DNA of 64,000 nucleotides from Macrobrachium rosenbergii (taxonomy: Eukaryota; Arthropoda; Malacostraca; Decapoda; Palaemonidae): positions 35,219,099 to 35,283,098 of the forward strand of contig NC_089744.1 of NCBI RefSeq assembly GCF_040412425.1. The letters are read 5' to 3'. This document shows positions 1-13,159 of the stretch, one piece after another. The notes below the pieces were generated by a model. The model had not been told where the DNA came from. It did not search any database and was given only the letters and a program-made list of their open reading frames with translations. The translations under genes were made by a program, and so were the position numbers. The stretch's first letter is position 1. Each line of letters starts with the position of its first letter.

Positions 1-2939
<2,939 letters not shown>

Positions 2940-3183
2940 ATGGGTAAATAATCCCTTTTGCAGATCATTTTTGAGTTGTCAGAAACTGGAATATGGAGGA
3001 AAAACAATGGAATGTTTTCCGGTGAATCGCGTCGCACAAAAAGACGAAAGGTTATGACCAATGAATATAAATAAAACCTCACATTTCACAAAGCAATAAA
3101 TTTAGACCGACTGCGACTATAAAAACGCATAACGAATCGTAGTTCACCGATCCCAAGAATTTTATGAATCGGTGGATTTTATA

Positions 3184-3186
<3 letters not shown>

Positions 3187-3246
<60 letters not shown>
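3187..3246. repeat. (GA)n microsatellite
   Basis: Perfect GA run of about 60 bp. It is purine-only on the plus strand. Confidence 0.97.
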
Positions 3247-3250
<4 letters not shown>

Positions 3251-3748
3251 TATAAAATTAATACTATTTCCTTTTTATATAAAATGGTAACATTAAGTAA
3301 TGTCTAAACTTTATCTAATGGCTATTTGCTCTGTACCTGATTGACTGAATTTTGGATAAAATACTGAGCAAAAACAGGAATCGGTTCTGTATTTTTATTC
3401 AATATACATAATGTCAATGCGTATTGCTTGAGTAAAACAAAGATTCATATCAACGACGACTTGAATATTCAAATAAATAAATAAATATATAGATATAAAT
3501 ATATTTATAAATAAATAAATACACATGTGATAAATATATAAAACATATATATACAGTATATATAAATATATGAATATAAAAATTTAAAAATATATAAACA
3601 AATCAATATGTAAATAGATAAATATATAAATATATATGAATATATAAATACAAAATTATATATCTATATAGATATATAAATAAATAAATATAATTAATTA
3701 TTTAATAAGTAAATATATAAACATATAACTATACAAATAGATATATAA

Positions 3749-3815
<67 letters not shown>

Positions 3816-4043
3816 GGTGTGTGTGCATGTGTATGCGTGTACACTGCATATGTGTTTGTATTTAGCTCAGGAAATAAAAAGAACCAAAACTCCGAAAACA
3901 CAATGATTCAGACTGGGGTAGAGATCAGGTTAACCTAGGTATTCCTGGAAAAACAAATATTAAAAGGTTTGTAGAATACTAGTACATGGTCACGGTTTAA
4001 CATTTTAAATATCTTTTCATGTACTAGGTGAGGATCACGGGGG

Positions 4044-4045
<2 letters not shown>
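3247..4045. other. AT-rich low-complexity DNA, no gene
   Basis: From about 3470 to 3756 the sequence is degenerate AAAT/ATAT low complexity. It grades into (AT)n at 3757-3795 and (GT)n at 3796-3815. No coding signal was seen on either side. Confidence 0.7.
3757..3815. repeat. Compound (AT)n(GT)n microsatellite
   Basis: AT run followed directly by a GT run, then imperfect GT/GC steps to about 3840. Confidence 0.95.
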
Positions 4046-4099
<54 letters not shown>

Positions 4100-4112
4100 T
4101 GAGAGAGAGAGG
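4046..4112. repeat. (GA)n microsatellite, interrupted
   Basis: GA run with two short interruptions near 4094 and 4111. Confidence 0.95.
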
Positions 4113-4378
4113 AGAAATAAAAGGATGAGATTTATTTTCAGGACGAGAGAAAATATTAATTGAGGATTTAGTTATTTTATTTTTATTGTTGGATATAATC
4201 CTATAAAATATTGAGACTGGTTTTTGAGGTATGATTTTAATTTCATTTTGTAATTTACTGATGATTCTTTTGGAAATTATATCTTCTCTTGCTTCAGCAA
4301 ATGATGTCGTTTCTTGTAGTTGTGAACCCTTTAACTTGCTCCAGTAACGTGCATATATACACACACACAGTCATTATA

Positions 4379-4382
<4 letters not shown>

Positions 4383-4413
<31 letters not shown>

Positions 4414-4441
4414 CCATATATATATATATATATATATATAT
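4383..4441. repeat. (AT)n microsatellite at the edge of a Penelope fragment
   Basis: Two AT runs separated by a short AACC step. It abuts the outer end of the minus-strand Penelope-like fragment. A second AT run (5731-5782) sits at the mirror-image position beyond the plus-strand fragment. Confidence 0.93.
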
Positions 4442-5070
4442 GAAAATACATAAAACACTATTTAAATGAAACCATCTGGTAGAATATATTTACAATATAT
4501 TAAAAACATGAAGTGTGGAATCCGATGAGGGGTTTTTAGGATAAAGCTCCCGTTTGGCATCTGGCGGTCGCGTTTCTTGGGTCATCTTCTTCAAAACGGG
4601 TGCGAGGTTAAGGTGTCAAATTTTGTCCTCCTAGGTTCATATTGTTGGTTTGATTGGTATTCTTTCTTTGGAAAAACAAATAGTTAATGACATGCCCTGT
4701 ATTTCTAATAAGGAAAATTCCCGAACTCTAGCGTAACGTACTGAACTCTGTTATTCTTTGAGAGCGATCATAAATGACTAGTACAATTAAACTCCGGTTT
4801 TCCTTTGTTATTTTAAACGTTACTCTTGGGATAATGGAAAATGTCAGAACTAGGTTAGGTTTTCATCGTATGGAAGCTTTATTTTGTTGTTGAAATCTAT
4901 TTGTCTGTTGTGAGTGGGACCTCTGAGTATATTTTATTTGCTTTATTAATAGCCCTCTCGATAAAGAGCAGTTAGGTGTTGGCGGATCGTGTTAAATTCT
5001 TGATCCAGGTACTCATTTGAACATATCCTAAGAGAGGTTGCACCTACCATGATTTTTACGGAGACGTCGA
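4442..5070 (-). mobile_element. Penelope-like retroelement fragment (minus copy)
   Basis: Read on the minus strand, 5050-4947 encodes an uninterrupted peptide containing SLRICSNEYLDQEF and then LTALYREGY before a stop. This resembles the conserved linker between the reverse transcriptase and GIY-YIG endonuclease of Penelope-like elements (R-I-C-S, then E, then GY). Downstream of it (4940 to 4442) the DNA is nearly the reverse complement of the plus-strand copy at 5140-5727, including the stretches at 4870-4915 and 4545-4625. The coding frame is broken by several stops. This is a 5'-truncated, dead copy whose 3' end lies by the AT run at 4441. The family call is from motif recognition; the inverted relationship is seen directly. 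Confidence 0.72.
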
Positions 5071-5099
5071 GGTAGCTTAAGAAATGAATGAGATAGCGA

Positions 5100-5727
5100 A
5101 GGTGGGTTTCTATAAAACTGCTCTATCCACCACACATTATCGAGATAATAAAGCAAATATATTTTCAGGACACAACAGACAAATAGATTTCAACAACAAA
5201 ATAAAATACGATGAAAACATCCAAAAGGCCACCGAGCAACTCAGTTCTGAGTAATTTTATTTTCCATTATCCCAAATCCATCGGGAGTTTGGATAAATAT
5301 ACTAAATAACAAAAGGGAAGAAAGTTTATTGATTGTCATGACATTTATGTAGGCGAGACAGGTTTTCGCAAAGAGAGTATCAGTATTTTAATTTCATTTT
5401 TCATTTTGATTTTTTGGTACAAATTATATCTGGAATCTCTTCATTCAAACCAACAATATGAATGTCAGAGGACATTGGAAATCGGACGCCATTGACACCT
5501 TAATTCGCACCCGTTTTGAAGAAGATGACCCAAGAAACGCGACCGCCAGATCCATCGCCAAACGGGAGCTAATGAGGCCAAAAACCACTAGGGAATTTAA
5601 CCTTTTTAACTTTCCAGTATCTGTCCATATTAGGGGCACAGAAACAAGTGCCCGAAATATATGGTTTCAACGTTTAAATAGTGTTTTATGGGCCTTCTTA
5701 TTTTCATATTACACTGTAGTTATATAA
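5100..5727 (+). mobile_element. Penelope-like retroelement fragment with GIY-YIG motif (plus copy)
   Basis: At 5331-5369 the plus strand encodes DCHDIYVGETGFR, which matches the start of the GIY-YIG endonuclease domain of Penelope-like elements (cysteine, then Y-V-G-E-T-G). Stops precede and follow it, so the domain is not intact. The next open stretch, 5458-5727 (about 89 codons), covers the sequence shared with the minus copy. It has no domain I recognise and may be the element's 3' tail rather than protein. The fragment faces away from the minus copy, with about 30-170 bp of unshared sequence between them. Divergence between arms shows as scattered substitutions and indels. It is dead and probably old. 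Confidence 0.75.
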
Positions 5728-5730
<3 letters not shown>

Positions 5731-5765
<35 letters not shown>

Positions 5766-5782
5766 CATACATATATATATAT
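5731..5782. repeat. (AT)n microsatellite
   Basis: AT run with an ATACATAC interruption, next to the 3' end of the plus Penelope fragment. Confidence 0.93.
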
Positions 5783-6164
5783 ATTATTTATATAACTTTT
5801 ATTATGGATAGTGTTTAGGAAATAAAATTCAGAATTTGTCTTAAATTTGACTCTTTTCAAGTATAATCATTTTGACGAAGCCATGCAAATTGTTACTTCT
5901 TTTCCTTTGTTATTTCGAAACTTTAATCTCTTCTCGTAGGCTTCCATCATTAGATATAAATGCAGTTGCATACACATAATCAAGTGAAACAAGTATTCAT
6001 GTACAACTGTATGAAGGTGTTCCGGTAAACGTGTACATATGTTAACAGCTATGATAAACATTTTGATAAACTATATATTTATATGTTTATATATTTATTT
6101 ATATATTTGTATAATTATATGTTCATATATTTACTTATTAAAAAAAAAATTAGTTAATTAATTA

Positions 6165-6168
<4 letters not shown>

Positions 6169-6256
<88 letters not shown>
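6169..6256. repeat. (AT)n microsatellite
   Basis: AT run with one TTTAT step near 6197. The flanks (6060-6168) are A/T-only low complexity. Confidence 0.95.
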
Positions 6257-6258
<2 letters not shown>

Positions 6259-6323
6259 AAGCCTATGTTCTACTGTTTTATAACTGAGTTTTAGATTTTG
6301 TCAATTATAATATTATAAACAAG

Positions 6324-6697
6324 TAAAAAATGCGCCGAAGAAACTTCGGCGCAATCGAGTTTTCTGTACAGCGTATAATCAAGGCTACCGAAAACGGATC
6401 TATCTTTCGGTGGTCTCGGTATAATGCTTTATGAGCGACGACCCATGAAACTTTAACCACGGGCCGGTGGTGGCCTGTCCTAAATCGTTGCCAGATGCAC
6501 GCTTATGGCTAACTGTAACCTTAAATAAAATAAAAACTACTAAGGCTAGAGGGCCGAAATTTGGTATGTTTGATGACTGGAGGGTGGATGGTCAACTTAC
6601 CAATTTGTAGCCCTCTAGCCTCAGTAGTTTTTAAGATCTGAGGGCGGACGGATAGACAAAGCCGGCACAATAGTTTTCTTTTACAGAAAACTAAAAA
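6324..6697 (+). mobile_element. Hairpin-rich non-autonomous element, copy 1
   Basis: This is one of three copies in the window (others at 11258-11655 plus and 45454-45870 minus). It opens with a perfect 10-bp stem (6331-6340 with 6344-6353, loop AAA). An 11-bp inverted pair, AGTTTTCTGTA (6358-6368) and TACAGAAAACT (6682-6692), brackets most of the element. An internal 101-base hairpin runs from 6532 to 6632, with 23-nt arms and one mismatch. No open frame of note is present. Short inverted ends, no coding capacity and multiple copies suggest a MITE-like or other non-autonomous repeat. Target-site duplications are not clear. Confidence 0.8.
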
Positions 6698-6727
6698 AGT
6701 CAGAAGGAAAGGTGGAGAGGTAATAGG

Positions 6728-6980
6728 AAAAGTAATCCTTAAACAGCCCGTTTCGGCGATTTCCTTTACTCCTTTGCTAAGCTCTGGAACTCACTTCCTA
6801 CTTTTGTGTTTTATGAGTCTTATAACCTTCCTTTCTCTAAGAAGTAGAGCTCCCTTTACCTTTTTTAGTAAATAAACCCCAAATTTTTTTCCCTTTGTTA
6901 TTTTTCTCACTTTTTTTCGGGACCGGCCTAGAAAAAGGTATTGGCTGAATGTCCCATTAGCCCTCAGCTCTTAAAATAAT
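6728..6980 (+). pseudogene. 3' end of a non-LTR retroelement ORF2 (fragment)
   Basis: The plus strand at 6778-6834 encodes KLWNSLPTFVFYESYNLPF, then a stop. LWNSLP with following FxxSYNLPxF is the C-terminal signature of jockey-type endonuclease/reverse-transcriptase polyproteins that are common in arthropod genomes. About 50 bp of preceding sequence reads as the same tail. After it comes a T-rich 3' UTR to about 6980. The upstream RT domain is absent, so this is a strongly 5'-truncated insertion of the usual LINE kind. It lies about 30 bp after the hairpin-rich element. Confidence 0.6.
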
Positions 6981-7987
6981 CATAAATAATCGTACATTAT
7001 TGAAAAACTATTCATTGTTATTAAATCTTATGCATTCTGTCAATCTAAGCTCATCATCAAATTCACATGCTACTTTGCAGAGGGAAACAAACAAATACTA
7101 TTAAGTATCTAGGTGACCCAGTGGATAACCTTGACGAATCATTCATCACTATTGCACCAACTGTCATACTTTTCAGCTAGAAATTTTTTTAAATGTGTCC
7201 TAGTAACATTTTGAAATTTGGCTTACACTTGTTTTTAGTTTTCATTTTTTTTTCAAATAAAATGTAAAAAGGGAAAACGTTAAATGTAACAAAAGAACAC
7301 CTTGAAATCATCGTAAAATTACCCCAAAAATCGCGAAATCAAAAGAAAAATTTCCTAAACGACTTTGTGGTATTTTTTAAGAACGCGTATTTCCCAGAAA
7401 ACACATGATTTCGGCCAGCAAGTTATTCATAAGATCTTGCAAAATTCTCATTCCAGTCGTAATGAACGCAGCGGGACCCAAAAGAGTTTTTATCCCCGTC
7501 TCATATACAGAATGATGGAGCTTACGTCAGCTTGAAACTTATCTCCGTCCTTTCCATCATAGGTTATTCACGAAAATATCACTCGAGTGTTTTTTTTTAT
7601 TCTGTAGCTTGACTGATTTGGAACTACGTAAGTTAGTCAAACTTGTGCCTCCCGAAAACGGGATCTTATTCACATGATTTAACTTCTTAGTTTTATTATC
7701 TTTTACTTTTTCCTCCGCTAGAATCCTTCATTTTAGTAATTAAAAAAGGACTTTGTAATTACTGTGATGCATTTGCAATTACCATGATTCATGCCAGTAA
7801 TTTCAAATTATCCTATGATACCAGAGGTGACGGAAGTCAGGTGCTCCCTTGTAAGAGATAATTGACAGACAGACAGACACTCTGGCATTCTTAAAACAGT
7901 ACAAACATTTTTTCCACTCTACCCTTGAGGGCATATCTAAATTTAAATGCTAAGAATTTATTGCGCGCAGATTCTTTCACAAGCGTC

Positions 7988-7988
<1 letters not shown>
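6981..7988. other. No feature recognised
   Basis: Ordinary AT-rich sequence. A short (GACA)n step at 7867-7880 is the only repeat. No reading frame resembles a known domain. Confidence 0.6.

Positions 7989-8059
<71 letters not shown>
7989..8059. repeat. (TC)n microsatellite
   Basis: Perfect TC run of about 70 bp. Confidence 0.97.
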
Positions 8060-8064
<5 letters not shown>

Positions 8065-9814
8065 CCCCCTTTTATCAACAATCTTCGTGCTCAGATTACT
8101 TCGCTGTTCCTTCGGAAAAATGACGTAGTTCAGATTAGTAAATCTGTTTCAAGTAGTTAGGTTCTCTGTTTCAGTGACGTATATCCTTTTCTTCTTATCA
8201 GTTACCTAAGCCTTATATTGATCTTATTCGTCCATTTATCTGATATTTCTCTCATATGGTCAGTGTTCCTCCCTTTGTTTTCTCTCTCAGCGGGAATGAA
8301 TTACAAGCATTTTCTGTTTTATGTCTCCTCACCCCACTTTCAGGCCCTCTTTCTCTCGGACGCAATTTGCCTTTATTTTCTCTTTTCTCCAGCTGCTTTT
8401 CGGTTGTTGTTCCTCTGGGCTGAAGGAAAGATTCCTCTCTATTCTAAGGGTGCCTCATGTTATGGTCAGGAGTCCCCGGCTTACTCCAGTTCGGTAGATT
8501 GATTTCTACCTCCCAGCTTTCATTTTTCTGATTCTTATATTCTGCCATAATTCGAAAAGTGAATCTGTCGTTTCTTTTCGCATTGACCCCCAATCCTCTC
8601 TCGTTTTCCTTTTAGCCTATGCTAAATAATGGCACAAGACTTTCCGGCCTGTGGGCTGTGCAGCTCGTTAACAATAGTTTATTTGGGAATATTGAGGAAT
8701 GAGTTTATCTTCTCCACCCAGTGTAGACAAAGAACCACTTAATGTGGATGCCGGATGTCTGGTGGTAATAGTCCGCGTAAAATTTAGTCCACCGTTAGAC
8801 AGCAACAATCCGAGAGGCGTCAGCGTAAGCAAATATTATTCTTAGCGAAATATTTCTCCTTCATCTTCTTCTTCATGGCTGGTGAGTGGTTTGATAATGG
8901 TGGAACCATGTCATCCTAGGGACGCATGGAAGTAGCTTCCTTTGAGGAGGAGAACACATCCGAATAAAAAACGACGGCGCGAGGAGAGAGGAGGAAGAAT
9001 TAGAAAGAAGTGGGAAAGGGAAGAGAAAGGAATGTCTGGCGTCCCCTTGGTAAGGTGTGGATTGGTTTTCACTTGTTTTATGACGCCATTTCACTCTGTG
9101 AAGAATATAGAAAAAATCCACTTGTATAAATAAAAAACCCAAATTAGAGAAATAAAAGGGAAAAGCAAAGCAAAGAGGGATTTAAGACAACGGTGAAGAA
9201 AACCCATGTTAAGTAAAAGAGAAAGGCAAACCGAAGGAAAATTATATAGATACCTGCTTCCCATCGACTTCTATTTATTAAATACAACCCCCGTAGTCAT
9301 ATATTATTCATATATTCATAGAATATATGAATATATATTTAAATTTAAGCTTTTATTTAATTTCACAGGCTATCTTCAAATGAGATGTTAGAGCTTTCTA
9401 ATTTTCCATCTGACAGAAGCCCATCTCTTAAATGTTAATTTGTTACCAAGAGACGCCCATTTTTTATTAATTTCGTGTTATATTGAATCCAAATAGTAAA
9501 AAAAAAATACTTAGTGTGGAATAAACGTCTTTCCAAATCCTTAAACGTGCCAAAGCTTCTTTGAATAATGAAAAGGAAAAAACATTCAGGTATCTTTTAC
9601 CTGTTATAAGGATTAAGGATTCATTCACTAATGCCTTTGGAAAATCAGGATAATTTCCGGAAGGGAATATCCCGCTACAAGAAGATATAGAACATTTTAA
9701 AACAAGTACTGCAAATCTAACGGTACAGAGTGACCCAGGCTCGCCTTTTTAACGTAACAAAACTCTTCATTACTCTTATAATTTCAAGAATCAGGTTCTT
9801 GTGTAGAATATATG

Positions 9815-9817
<3 letters not shown>
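8060..9817. other. No gene recognised
   Basis: Part of it (8200-8620) is pyrimidine-rich on the plus strand, giving a hydrophobic-looking open frame at 8218-8502 without a domain. The interval 8930-9040 is purine-rich. Neither has splice or domain evidence. Confidence 0.55.

Positions 9818-9889
<72 letters not shown>
9818..9889. repeat. (AT)n microsatellite
   Basis: Perfect AT run. A second short AT run follows at about 9925-9942. Confidence 0.96.
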
Positions 9890-9891
<2 letters not shown>

Positions 9892-10004
9892 CTGACTATA
9901 TCAGGATATAGGTCTTTAGTTAAATATATATATATATATATAGTCATAAATATAGTTGGAATGAGCGCCATATATATAAATTACCTGTGTGTGTGTGTAA
10001 ATTT

Positions 10005-10183
10005 ACCAGCGTCTTCTCAGGCTGATCGAACCAGGTCTTTCAGTTGAAAGGCAAGGGCGCTGCCCACTAAGCCATACAAGTCATAAAAAAAGTTGGAACC
10101 TGAGATCCACTGCACGCAAGGAATTACCTGGGCAAGCTAACTGCTTGCGTACCAGCGTTTTCCCCAACTTCCCGACTCAGCCC
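10005..10183 (-). mobile_element. tRNA-like repeat unit, inverted copy
   Basis: Read on the minus strand this is the same unit as the two plus-strand copies that follow. It has the upstream ACGCTGGTA/GCAAGCAGTTAGC segment, then a box-A-like TGGCTTAGTGGGC and a box-B-like GGTTCGATC. It faces the next copy across about 33 bp, so 10016-10158 and 10191-10330 can pair as arms of a foldback. Beyond box B it diverges from the other copies. It is tRNA-derived in appearance, but too decayed to be a functional tRNA gene. Confidence 0.7.
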
Positions 10184-10456
10184 AAAAACACGCTGGTATG
10201 CAAGCGGTTAGCTTGCCCAGGTAATTCCTTGTGTGCAGTGGTGCTCAGGTTCCAACTTCTTTTATGACTTGCATGGCCTAGTGGGCAGCTCCCTTGCCTT
10301 TCAATTGAAAGACCTGGGTTCGATCCTGATATGAGTCAGAAGTTTATTTCTGTTCCACACGTGATTGTGTGTTGATTATTTCTGTCATATTCACTCAGAA
10401 GGGATAATTCGAATGAAATGCTATCAATTGGGTCATTGCTGAGTCGGGAAGTTGGG
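10184..10456 (+). mobile_element. tRNA-like repeat unit, tandem copy 1
   Basis: This 273-bp unit carries a box A (TGGCCTAGTGG), an anticodon-like arm (CCTTTCAATTGAAAG) and a box B (GGGTTCGATCC), followed by a tail ending TTCCACACGTGATTGTGTGTTGAT. The anticodon-loop context is closest to a Glu-type tRNA, although the T loop is one base short and the acceptor arm does not pair well. The unit repeats immediately downstream with the same spacing. It is best described as a tRNA-derived SINE present as a tandem. Confidence 0.72.
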
Positions 10457-10650
10457 AAAAACACGCTGGTATGCAAGCAGTTAGCTTGCCCGGGTAATTC
10501 CTTATGTGCAGTATCGCTCAGGTTCCAATCTCTTTTATGACTTGTATGGCCCAGTGGGCAGCGCCCTTGCCTTTCAATTGAAAGACCTGGGTTCGATCCT
10601 GAGTCAGTCAGGAATTTATTTCTGTTCCACACGTGATTGTGTGTTGATTG

Positions 10651-10655
<5 letters not shown>
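10457..10655 (+). mobile_element. tRNA-like repeat unit, tandem copy 2
   Basis: Same order as the preceding unit: AACACGCTGGTATGCAAGCA, box A (TGGCCCAGTGG), the CTTTCAATTGAAAG arm, box B (GGGTTCGATCC), and the CACACGTGATTGTGTG tail. It ends directly at an AT microsatellite, which may occupy the original 3' tail position. Confidence 0.72.
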
Positions 10656-10740
<85 letters not shown>

Positions 10741-10758
10741 TTGTGTATTATATATACA

Positions 10759-10831
<73 letters not shown>
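10656..10831. repeat. Compound (AT)n(GT)n(AT)n microsatellite
   Basis: AT to about 10715, GT to about 10740, a short TATTATATATAC joint, then AT to 10831. Confidence 0.96.
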
Positions 10832-10918
10832 GTATATATAAAGTATTACAGAATCGCTTCTCAATCTCTTCTAGGTTAAGAAGTATACCACGTGAGCACT
10901 CACAAAAATAAATCATAC

Positions 10919-10920
<2 letters not shown>

Positions 10921-10985
<65 letters not shown>
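10921..10985. repeat. (CT)n microsatellite
   Basis: Perfect CT run of about 65 bp. Confidence 0.97.
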
Positions 10986-10988
<3 letters not shown>

Positions 10989-11114
10989 ACCATAATAATT
11001 AATAGTTCCCTAACTAATCTGCCTCAGAGAAGTAGACTTGGTGGCTTCAACCATCAAACGAGAATCGAGCTGTGAGGAGTTGTTCCCTCTTCTGCAGCAG
11101 CCGTGGTTAAGTTA

Positions 11115-11147
11115 CGTTAGGTTAGGTTGGGTTAGGTTAGGTTAGGT
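11115..11147 (+). repeat. Short interstitial telomere-like (GGTTA)n block
   Basis: GTTAGGTTAGGTTGGGTTAG followed by two more GTTAG units: about six GGTTA units, one carrying an extra G. TTAGG is the arthropod telomeric repeat. This block is too short to be a chromosome end and lies in ordinary DNA. Confidence 0.75.
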
Positions 11148-11257
11148 CGAGCCAGTGCCGGATTGTCCTTGGGATTTAGTACGTAAATATTCTTAATTTT
11201 AGAAACAATGAAATTTCTACTGTATACAAAATTATGTAAAAATTATTTCCAAGAAGA

Positions 11258-11655
11258 AACAAGTAAAATATGAGCCGAAGTTTCTTCTGAGTAATCGTGA
11301 TTCTATCCGGCGTATAATCAAGGCCACCGAAAATAGATCTATCATTCGGTGATCTCGGTATAATGCTATATGATCCGCTGCCCATGAAACTTTAACCACG
11401 GCCCAATGGTGGCCTGCCCTATAACGTTGCCAGCAGCACGATTATGGCTAACTTTAACCATAAATCAAATAAAAACTACTGATGCTATAGGGCTGCAATT
11501 TGGTATGTTTGATGATTGGAGGGTGGATGATCAATATACCAATTTGCAGCTCTCTAGCCTCAGTAGTTTTTAAGATCTGAGGGCGGACAGAAAAACTGCT
11601 GACGGACTGACAAAGCCATCTCAAAAGTTTTCTTTTACAGAATACTAAAAAACTA
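11258..11655 (+). mobile_element. Hairpin-rich non-autonomous element, copy 2
   Basis: Collinear with copy 1 from AAGTAAAATATGAGCCGAAG to TTTTACAGAATACTAAAAA. The 5' stem is degraded (GAGCCGAAG no longer pairs fully), and the 3' inverted end has one substitution. The internal hairpin persists at about 11469-11571 with three or more arm mismatches. It is an older or more decayed copy with no coding capacity. Confidence 0.8.
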
Positions 11656-11845
11656 GATTTCCTTTTTATTTCAGTTATGAACTATATATCTTTCATCTTA
11701 CACAAAAATGCATTGAGAGTTAGACAAGAATATGAATGAAACCAAAATAAAATTTTTAAAGCTAACAACTAGGTTCTTTAGTTGTTAGTATTAAAAATTT
11801 TAATGCTAACACCTAATGAACTTCGATACAGAGAATCACAGCGGC

Positions 11846-11846
<1 letters not shown>

Positions 11847-11877
<31 letters not shown>
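11847..11877. repeat. Poly(A) run, 31 bp
   Basis: 31 consecutive A residues. It could be the poly(A) tail of a retroposed plus-strand sequence ending here, but no upstream gene-derived sequence was recognised. Confidence 0.9.
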
Positions 11878-11878
<1 letters not shown>

Positions 11879-12293
11879 ACGAATAAGCTTAGGAACCACT
11901 GAGTACTCCTGATCTTCCACATAACGGAAACGGGTGTCACCCTGTAACATTGCTGTTGACTCCTCCACATTCTGTCGAGTGTTTTGCGCTGACGTAAGAG
12001 ACCAGATCTGACCAACCGATTCAAGTACTCCAGAGAGAAATGCAAACTATCTCTTATCAACACTGTTTGTTGGTGCATTAGACACGGAGACTGGTGTCCC
12101 ATAAACTCTCGCACGGTGAGTAGTCAGCCATTCATTCTTTGGCATGTGAATTATTAAGGAATTGTGGATTTGACCACATGTCCATATATCAGTATAGCTG
12201 ATGGTTTACAGTTACACCCCTGATTTACCAATTAATCTATTTCTGTTTTTCTGTTTATTCTGGACAATTTTATAGAATGATACAACACTGGAA

Positions 12294-12345
<52 letters not shown>

Positions 12346-12641
12346 GAACCATTAAACTTTGAACAGCAAACTTACAACAGCCACTTAAAAAGAGGGCGTT
12401 TTAATCATTAATCAACGCAGCTTGTAATTCCCCCTTCCATCAGGATTAATGAATTTCCAAAGCTGAAAAACCCAAAGGGGAACTTTGTTTGAAAAAGAAA
12501 AAAAAACATTAAATAAAAATGAATCAGAAATGGACACATTTTGTTGCAGATTTCAGAGATATTCTGCGAAAAAAAATGAGTGTAATTAAACTTTTTCTTA
12601 CAAATGGAATTTCCAGGATAAATAGCAATTCTAATAGCATC

Positions 12642-12710
<69 letters not shown>

Positions 12711-12750
12711 CATATATATGTTTATAAATATATGTTTGTGTGTGTTTGTG

Positions 12751-12784
<34 letters not shown>

Positions 12785-13159
12785 CATATTTATATAAATA
12801 ATGCTTGTCCTAATCAAAACCAGCTGAAACATTACCTTTTTCAGGTTACAACCATAAAAAGACGCCTAATGAGTTTTAAAGCTCATAAATAGTTGAATGC
12901 TCAGAAACCTCGTTTAAAACCTAATTAACGTTCCAAATATTTCCGGATATATTTTTTGTACCTTTTACCTGACGCACCTTCCACACCACAGCAGTAAATT
13001 ATTGATTGGCTTCTTGTAACATGTGGCGGAAACTTATTGGACTTCAATACCTGGTGTCAGATTGTGAGTTACCGTTTTCCAAAATGTCATTTGTCATATC
13101 ACGAGCAATGAGTGGCGGTTCTGGCTTAAAGGGATAGATACTGGTTCCAGGGAATTACT
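11878..13159. other. No gene recognised; contains two microsatellites
   Basis: The open minus frame at 11836-12114 has ordinary amino-acid composition apart from a poly-Phe end made by the poly(A) run, but no domain is recognisable. A (TC)n run lies at 12296-12341 and AT runs at 12644-12706 and 12751-12795. Confidence 0.6.

Noticed and set aside
4515..4560. Hammerhead-ribozyme-like CCGATGAG/GGATAAA wording in the Penelope 3' region
   Set aside because: Penelope elements can carry hammerhead motifs, but the conserved CUGAUGA and GAAA core boxes are not matched in either copy.
10541..10612. Functional tRNA gene at the box A/box B sequence
   Set aside because: The T loop is short, the acceptor stem does not pair, and the unit is repeated with a SINE-like body.
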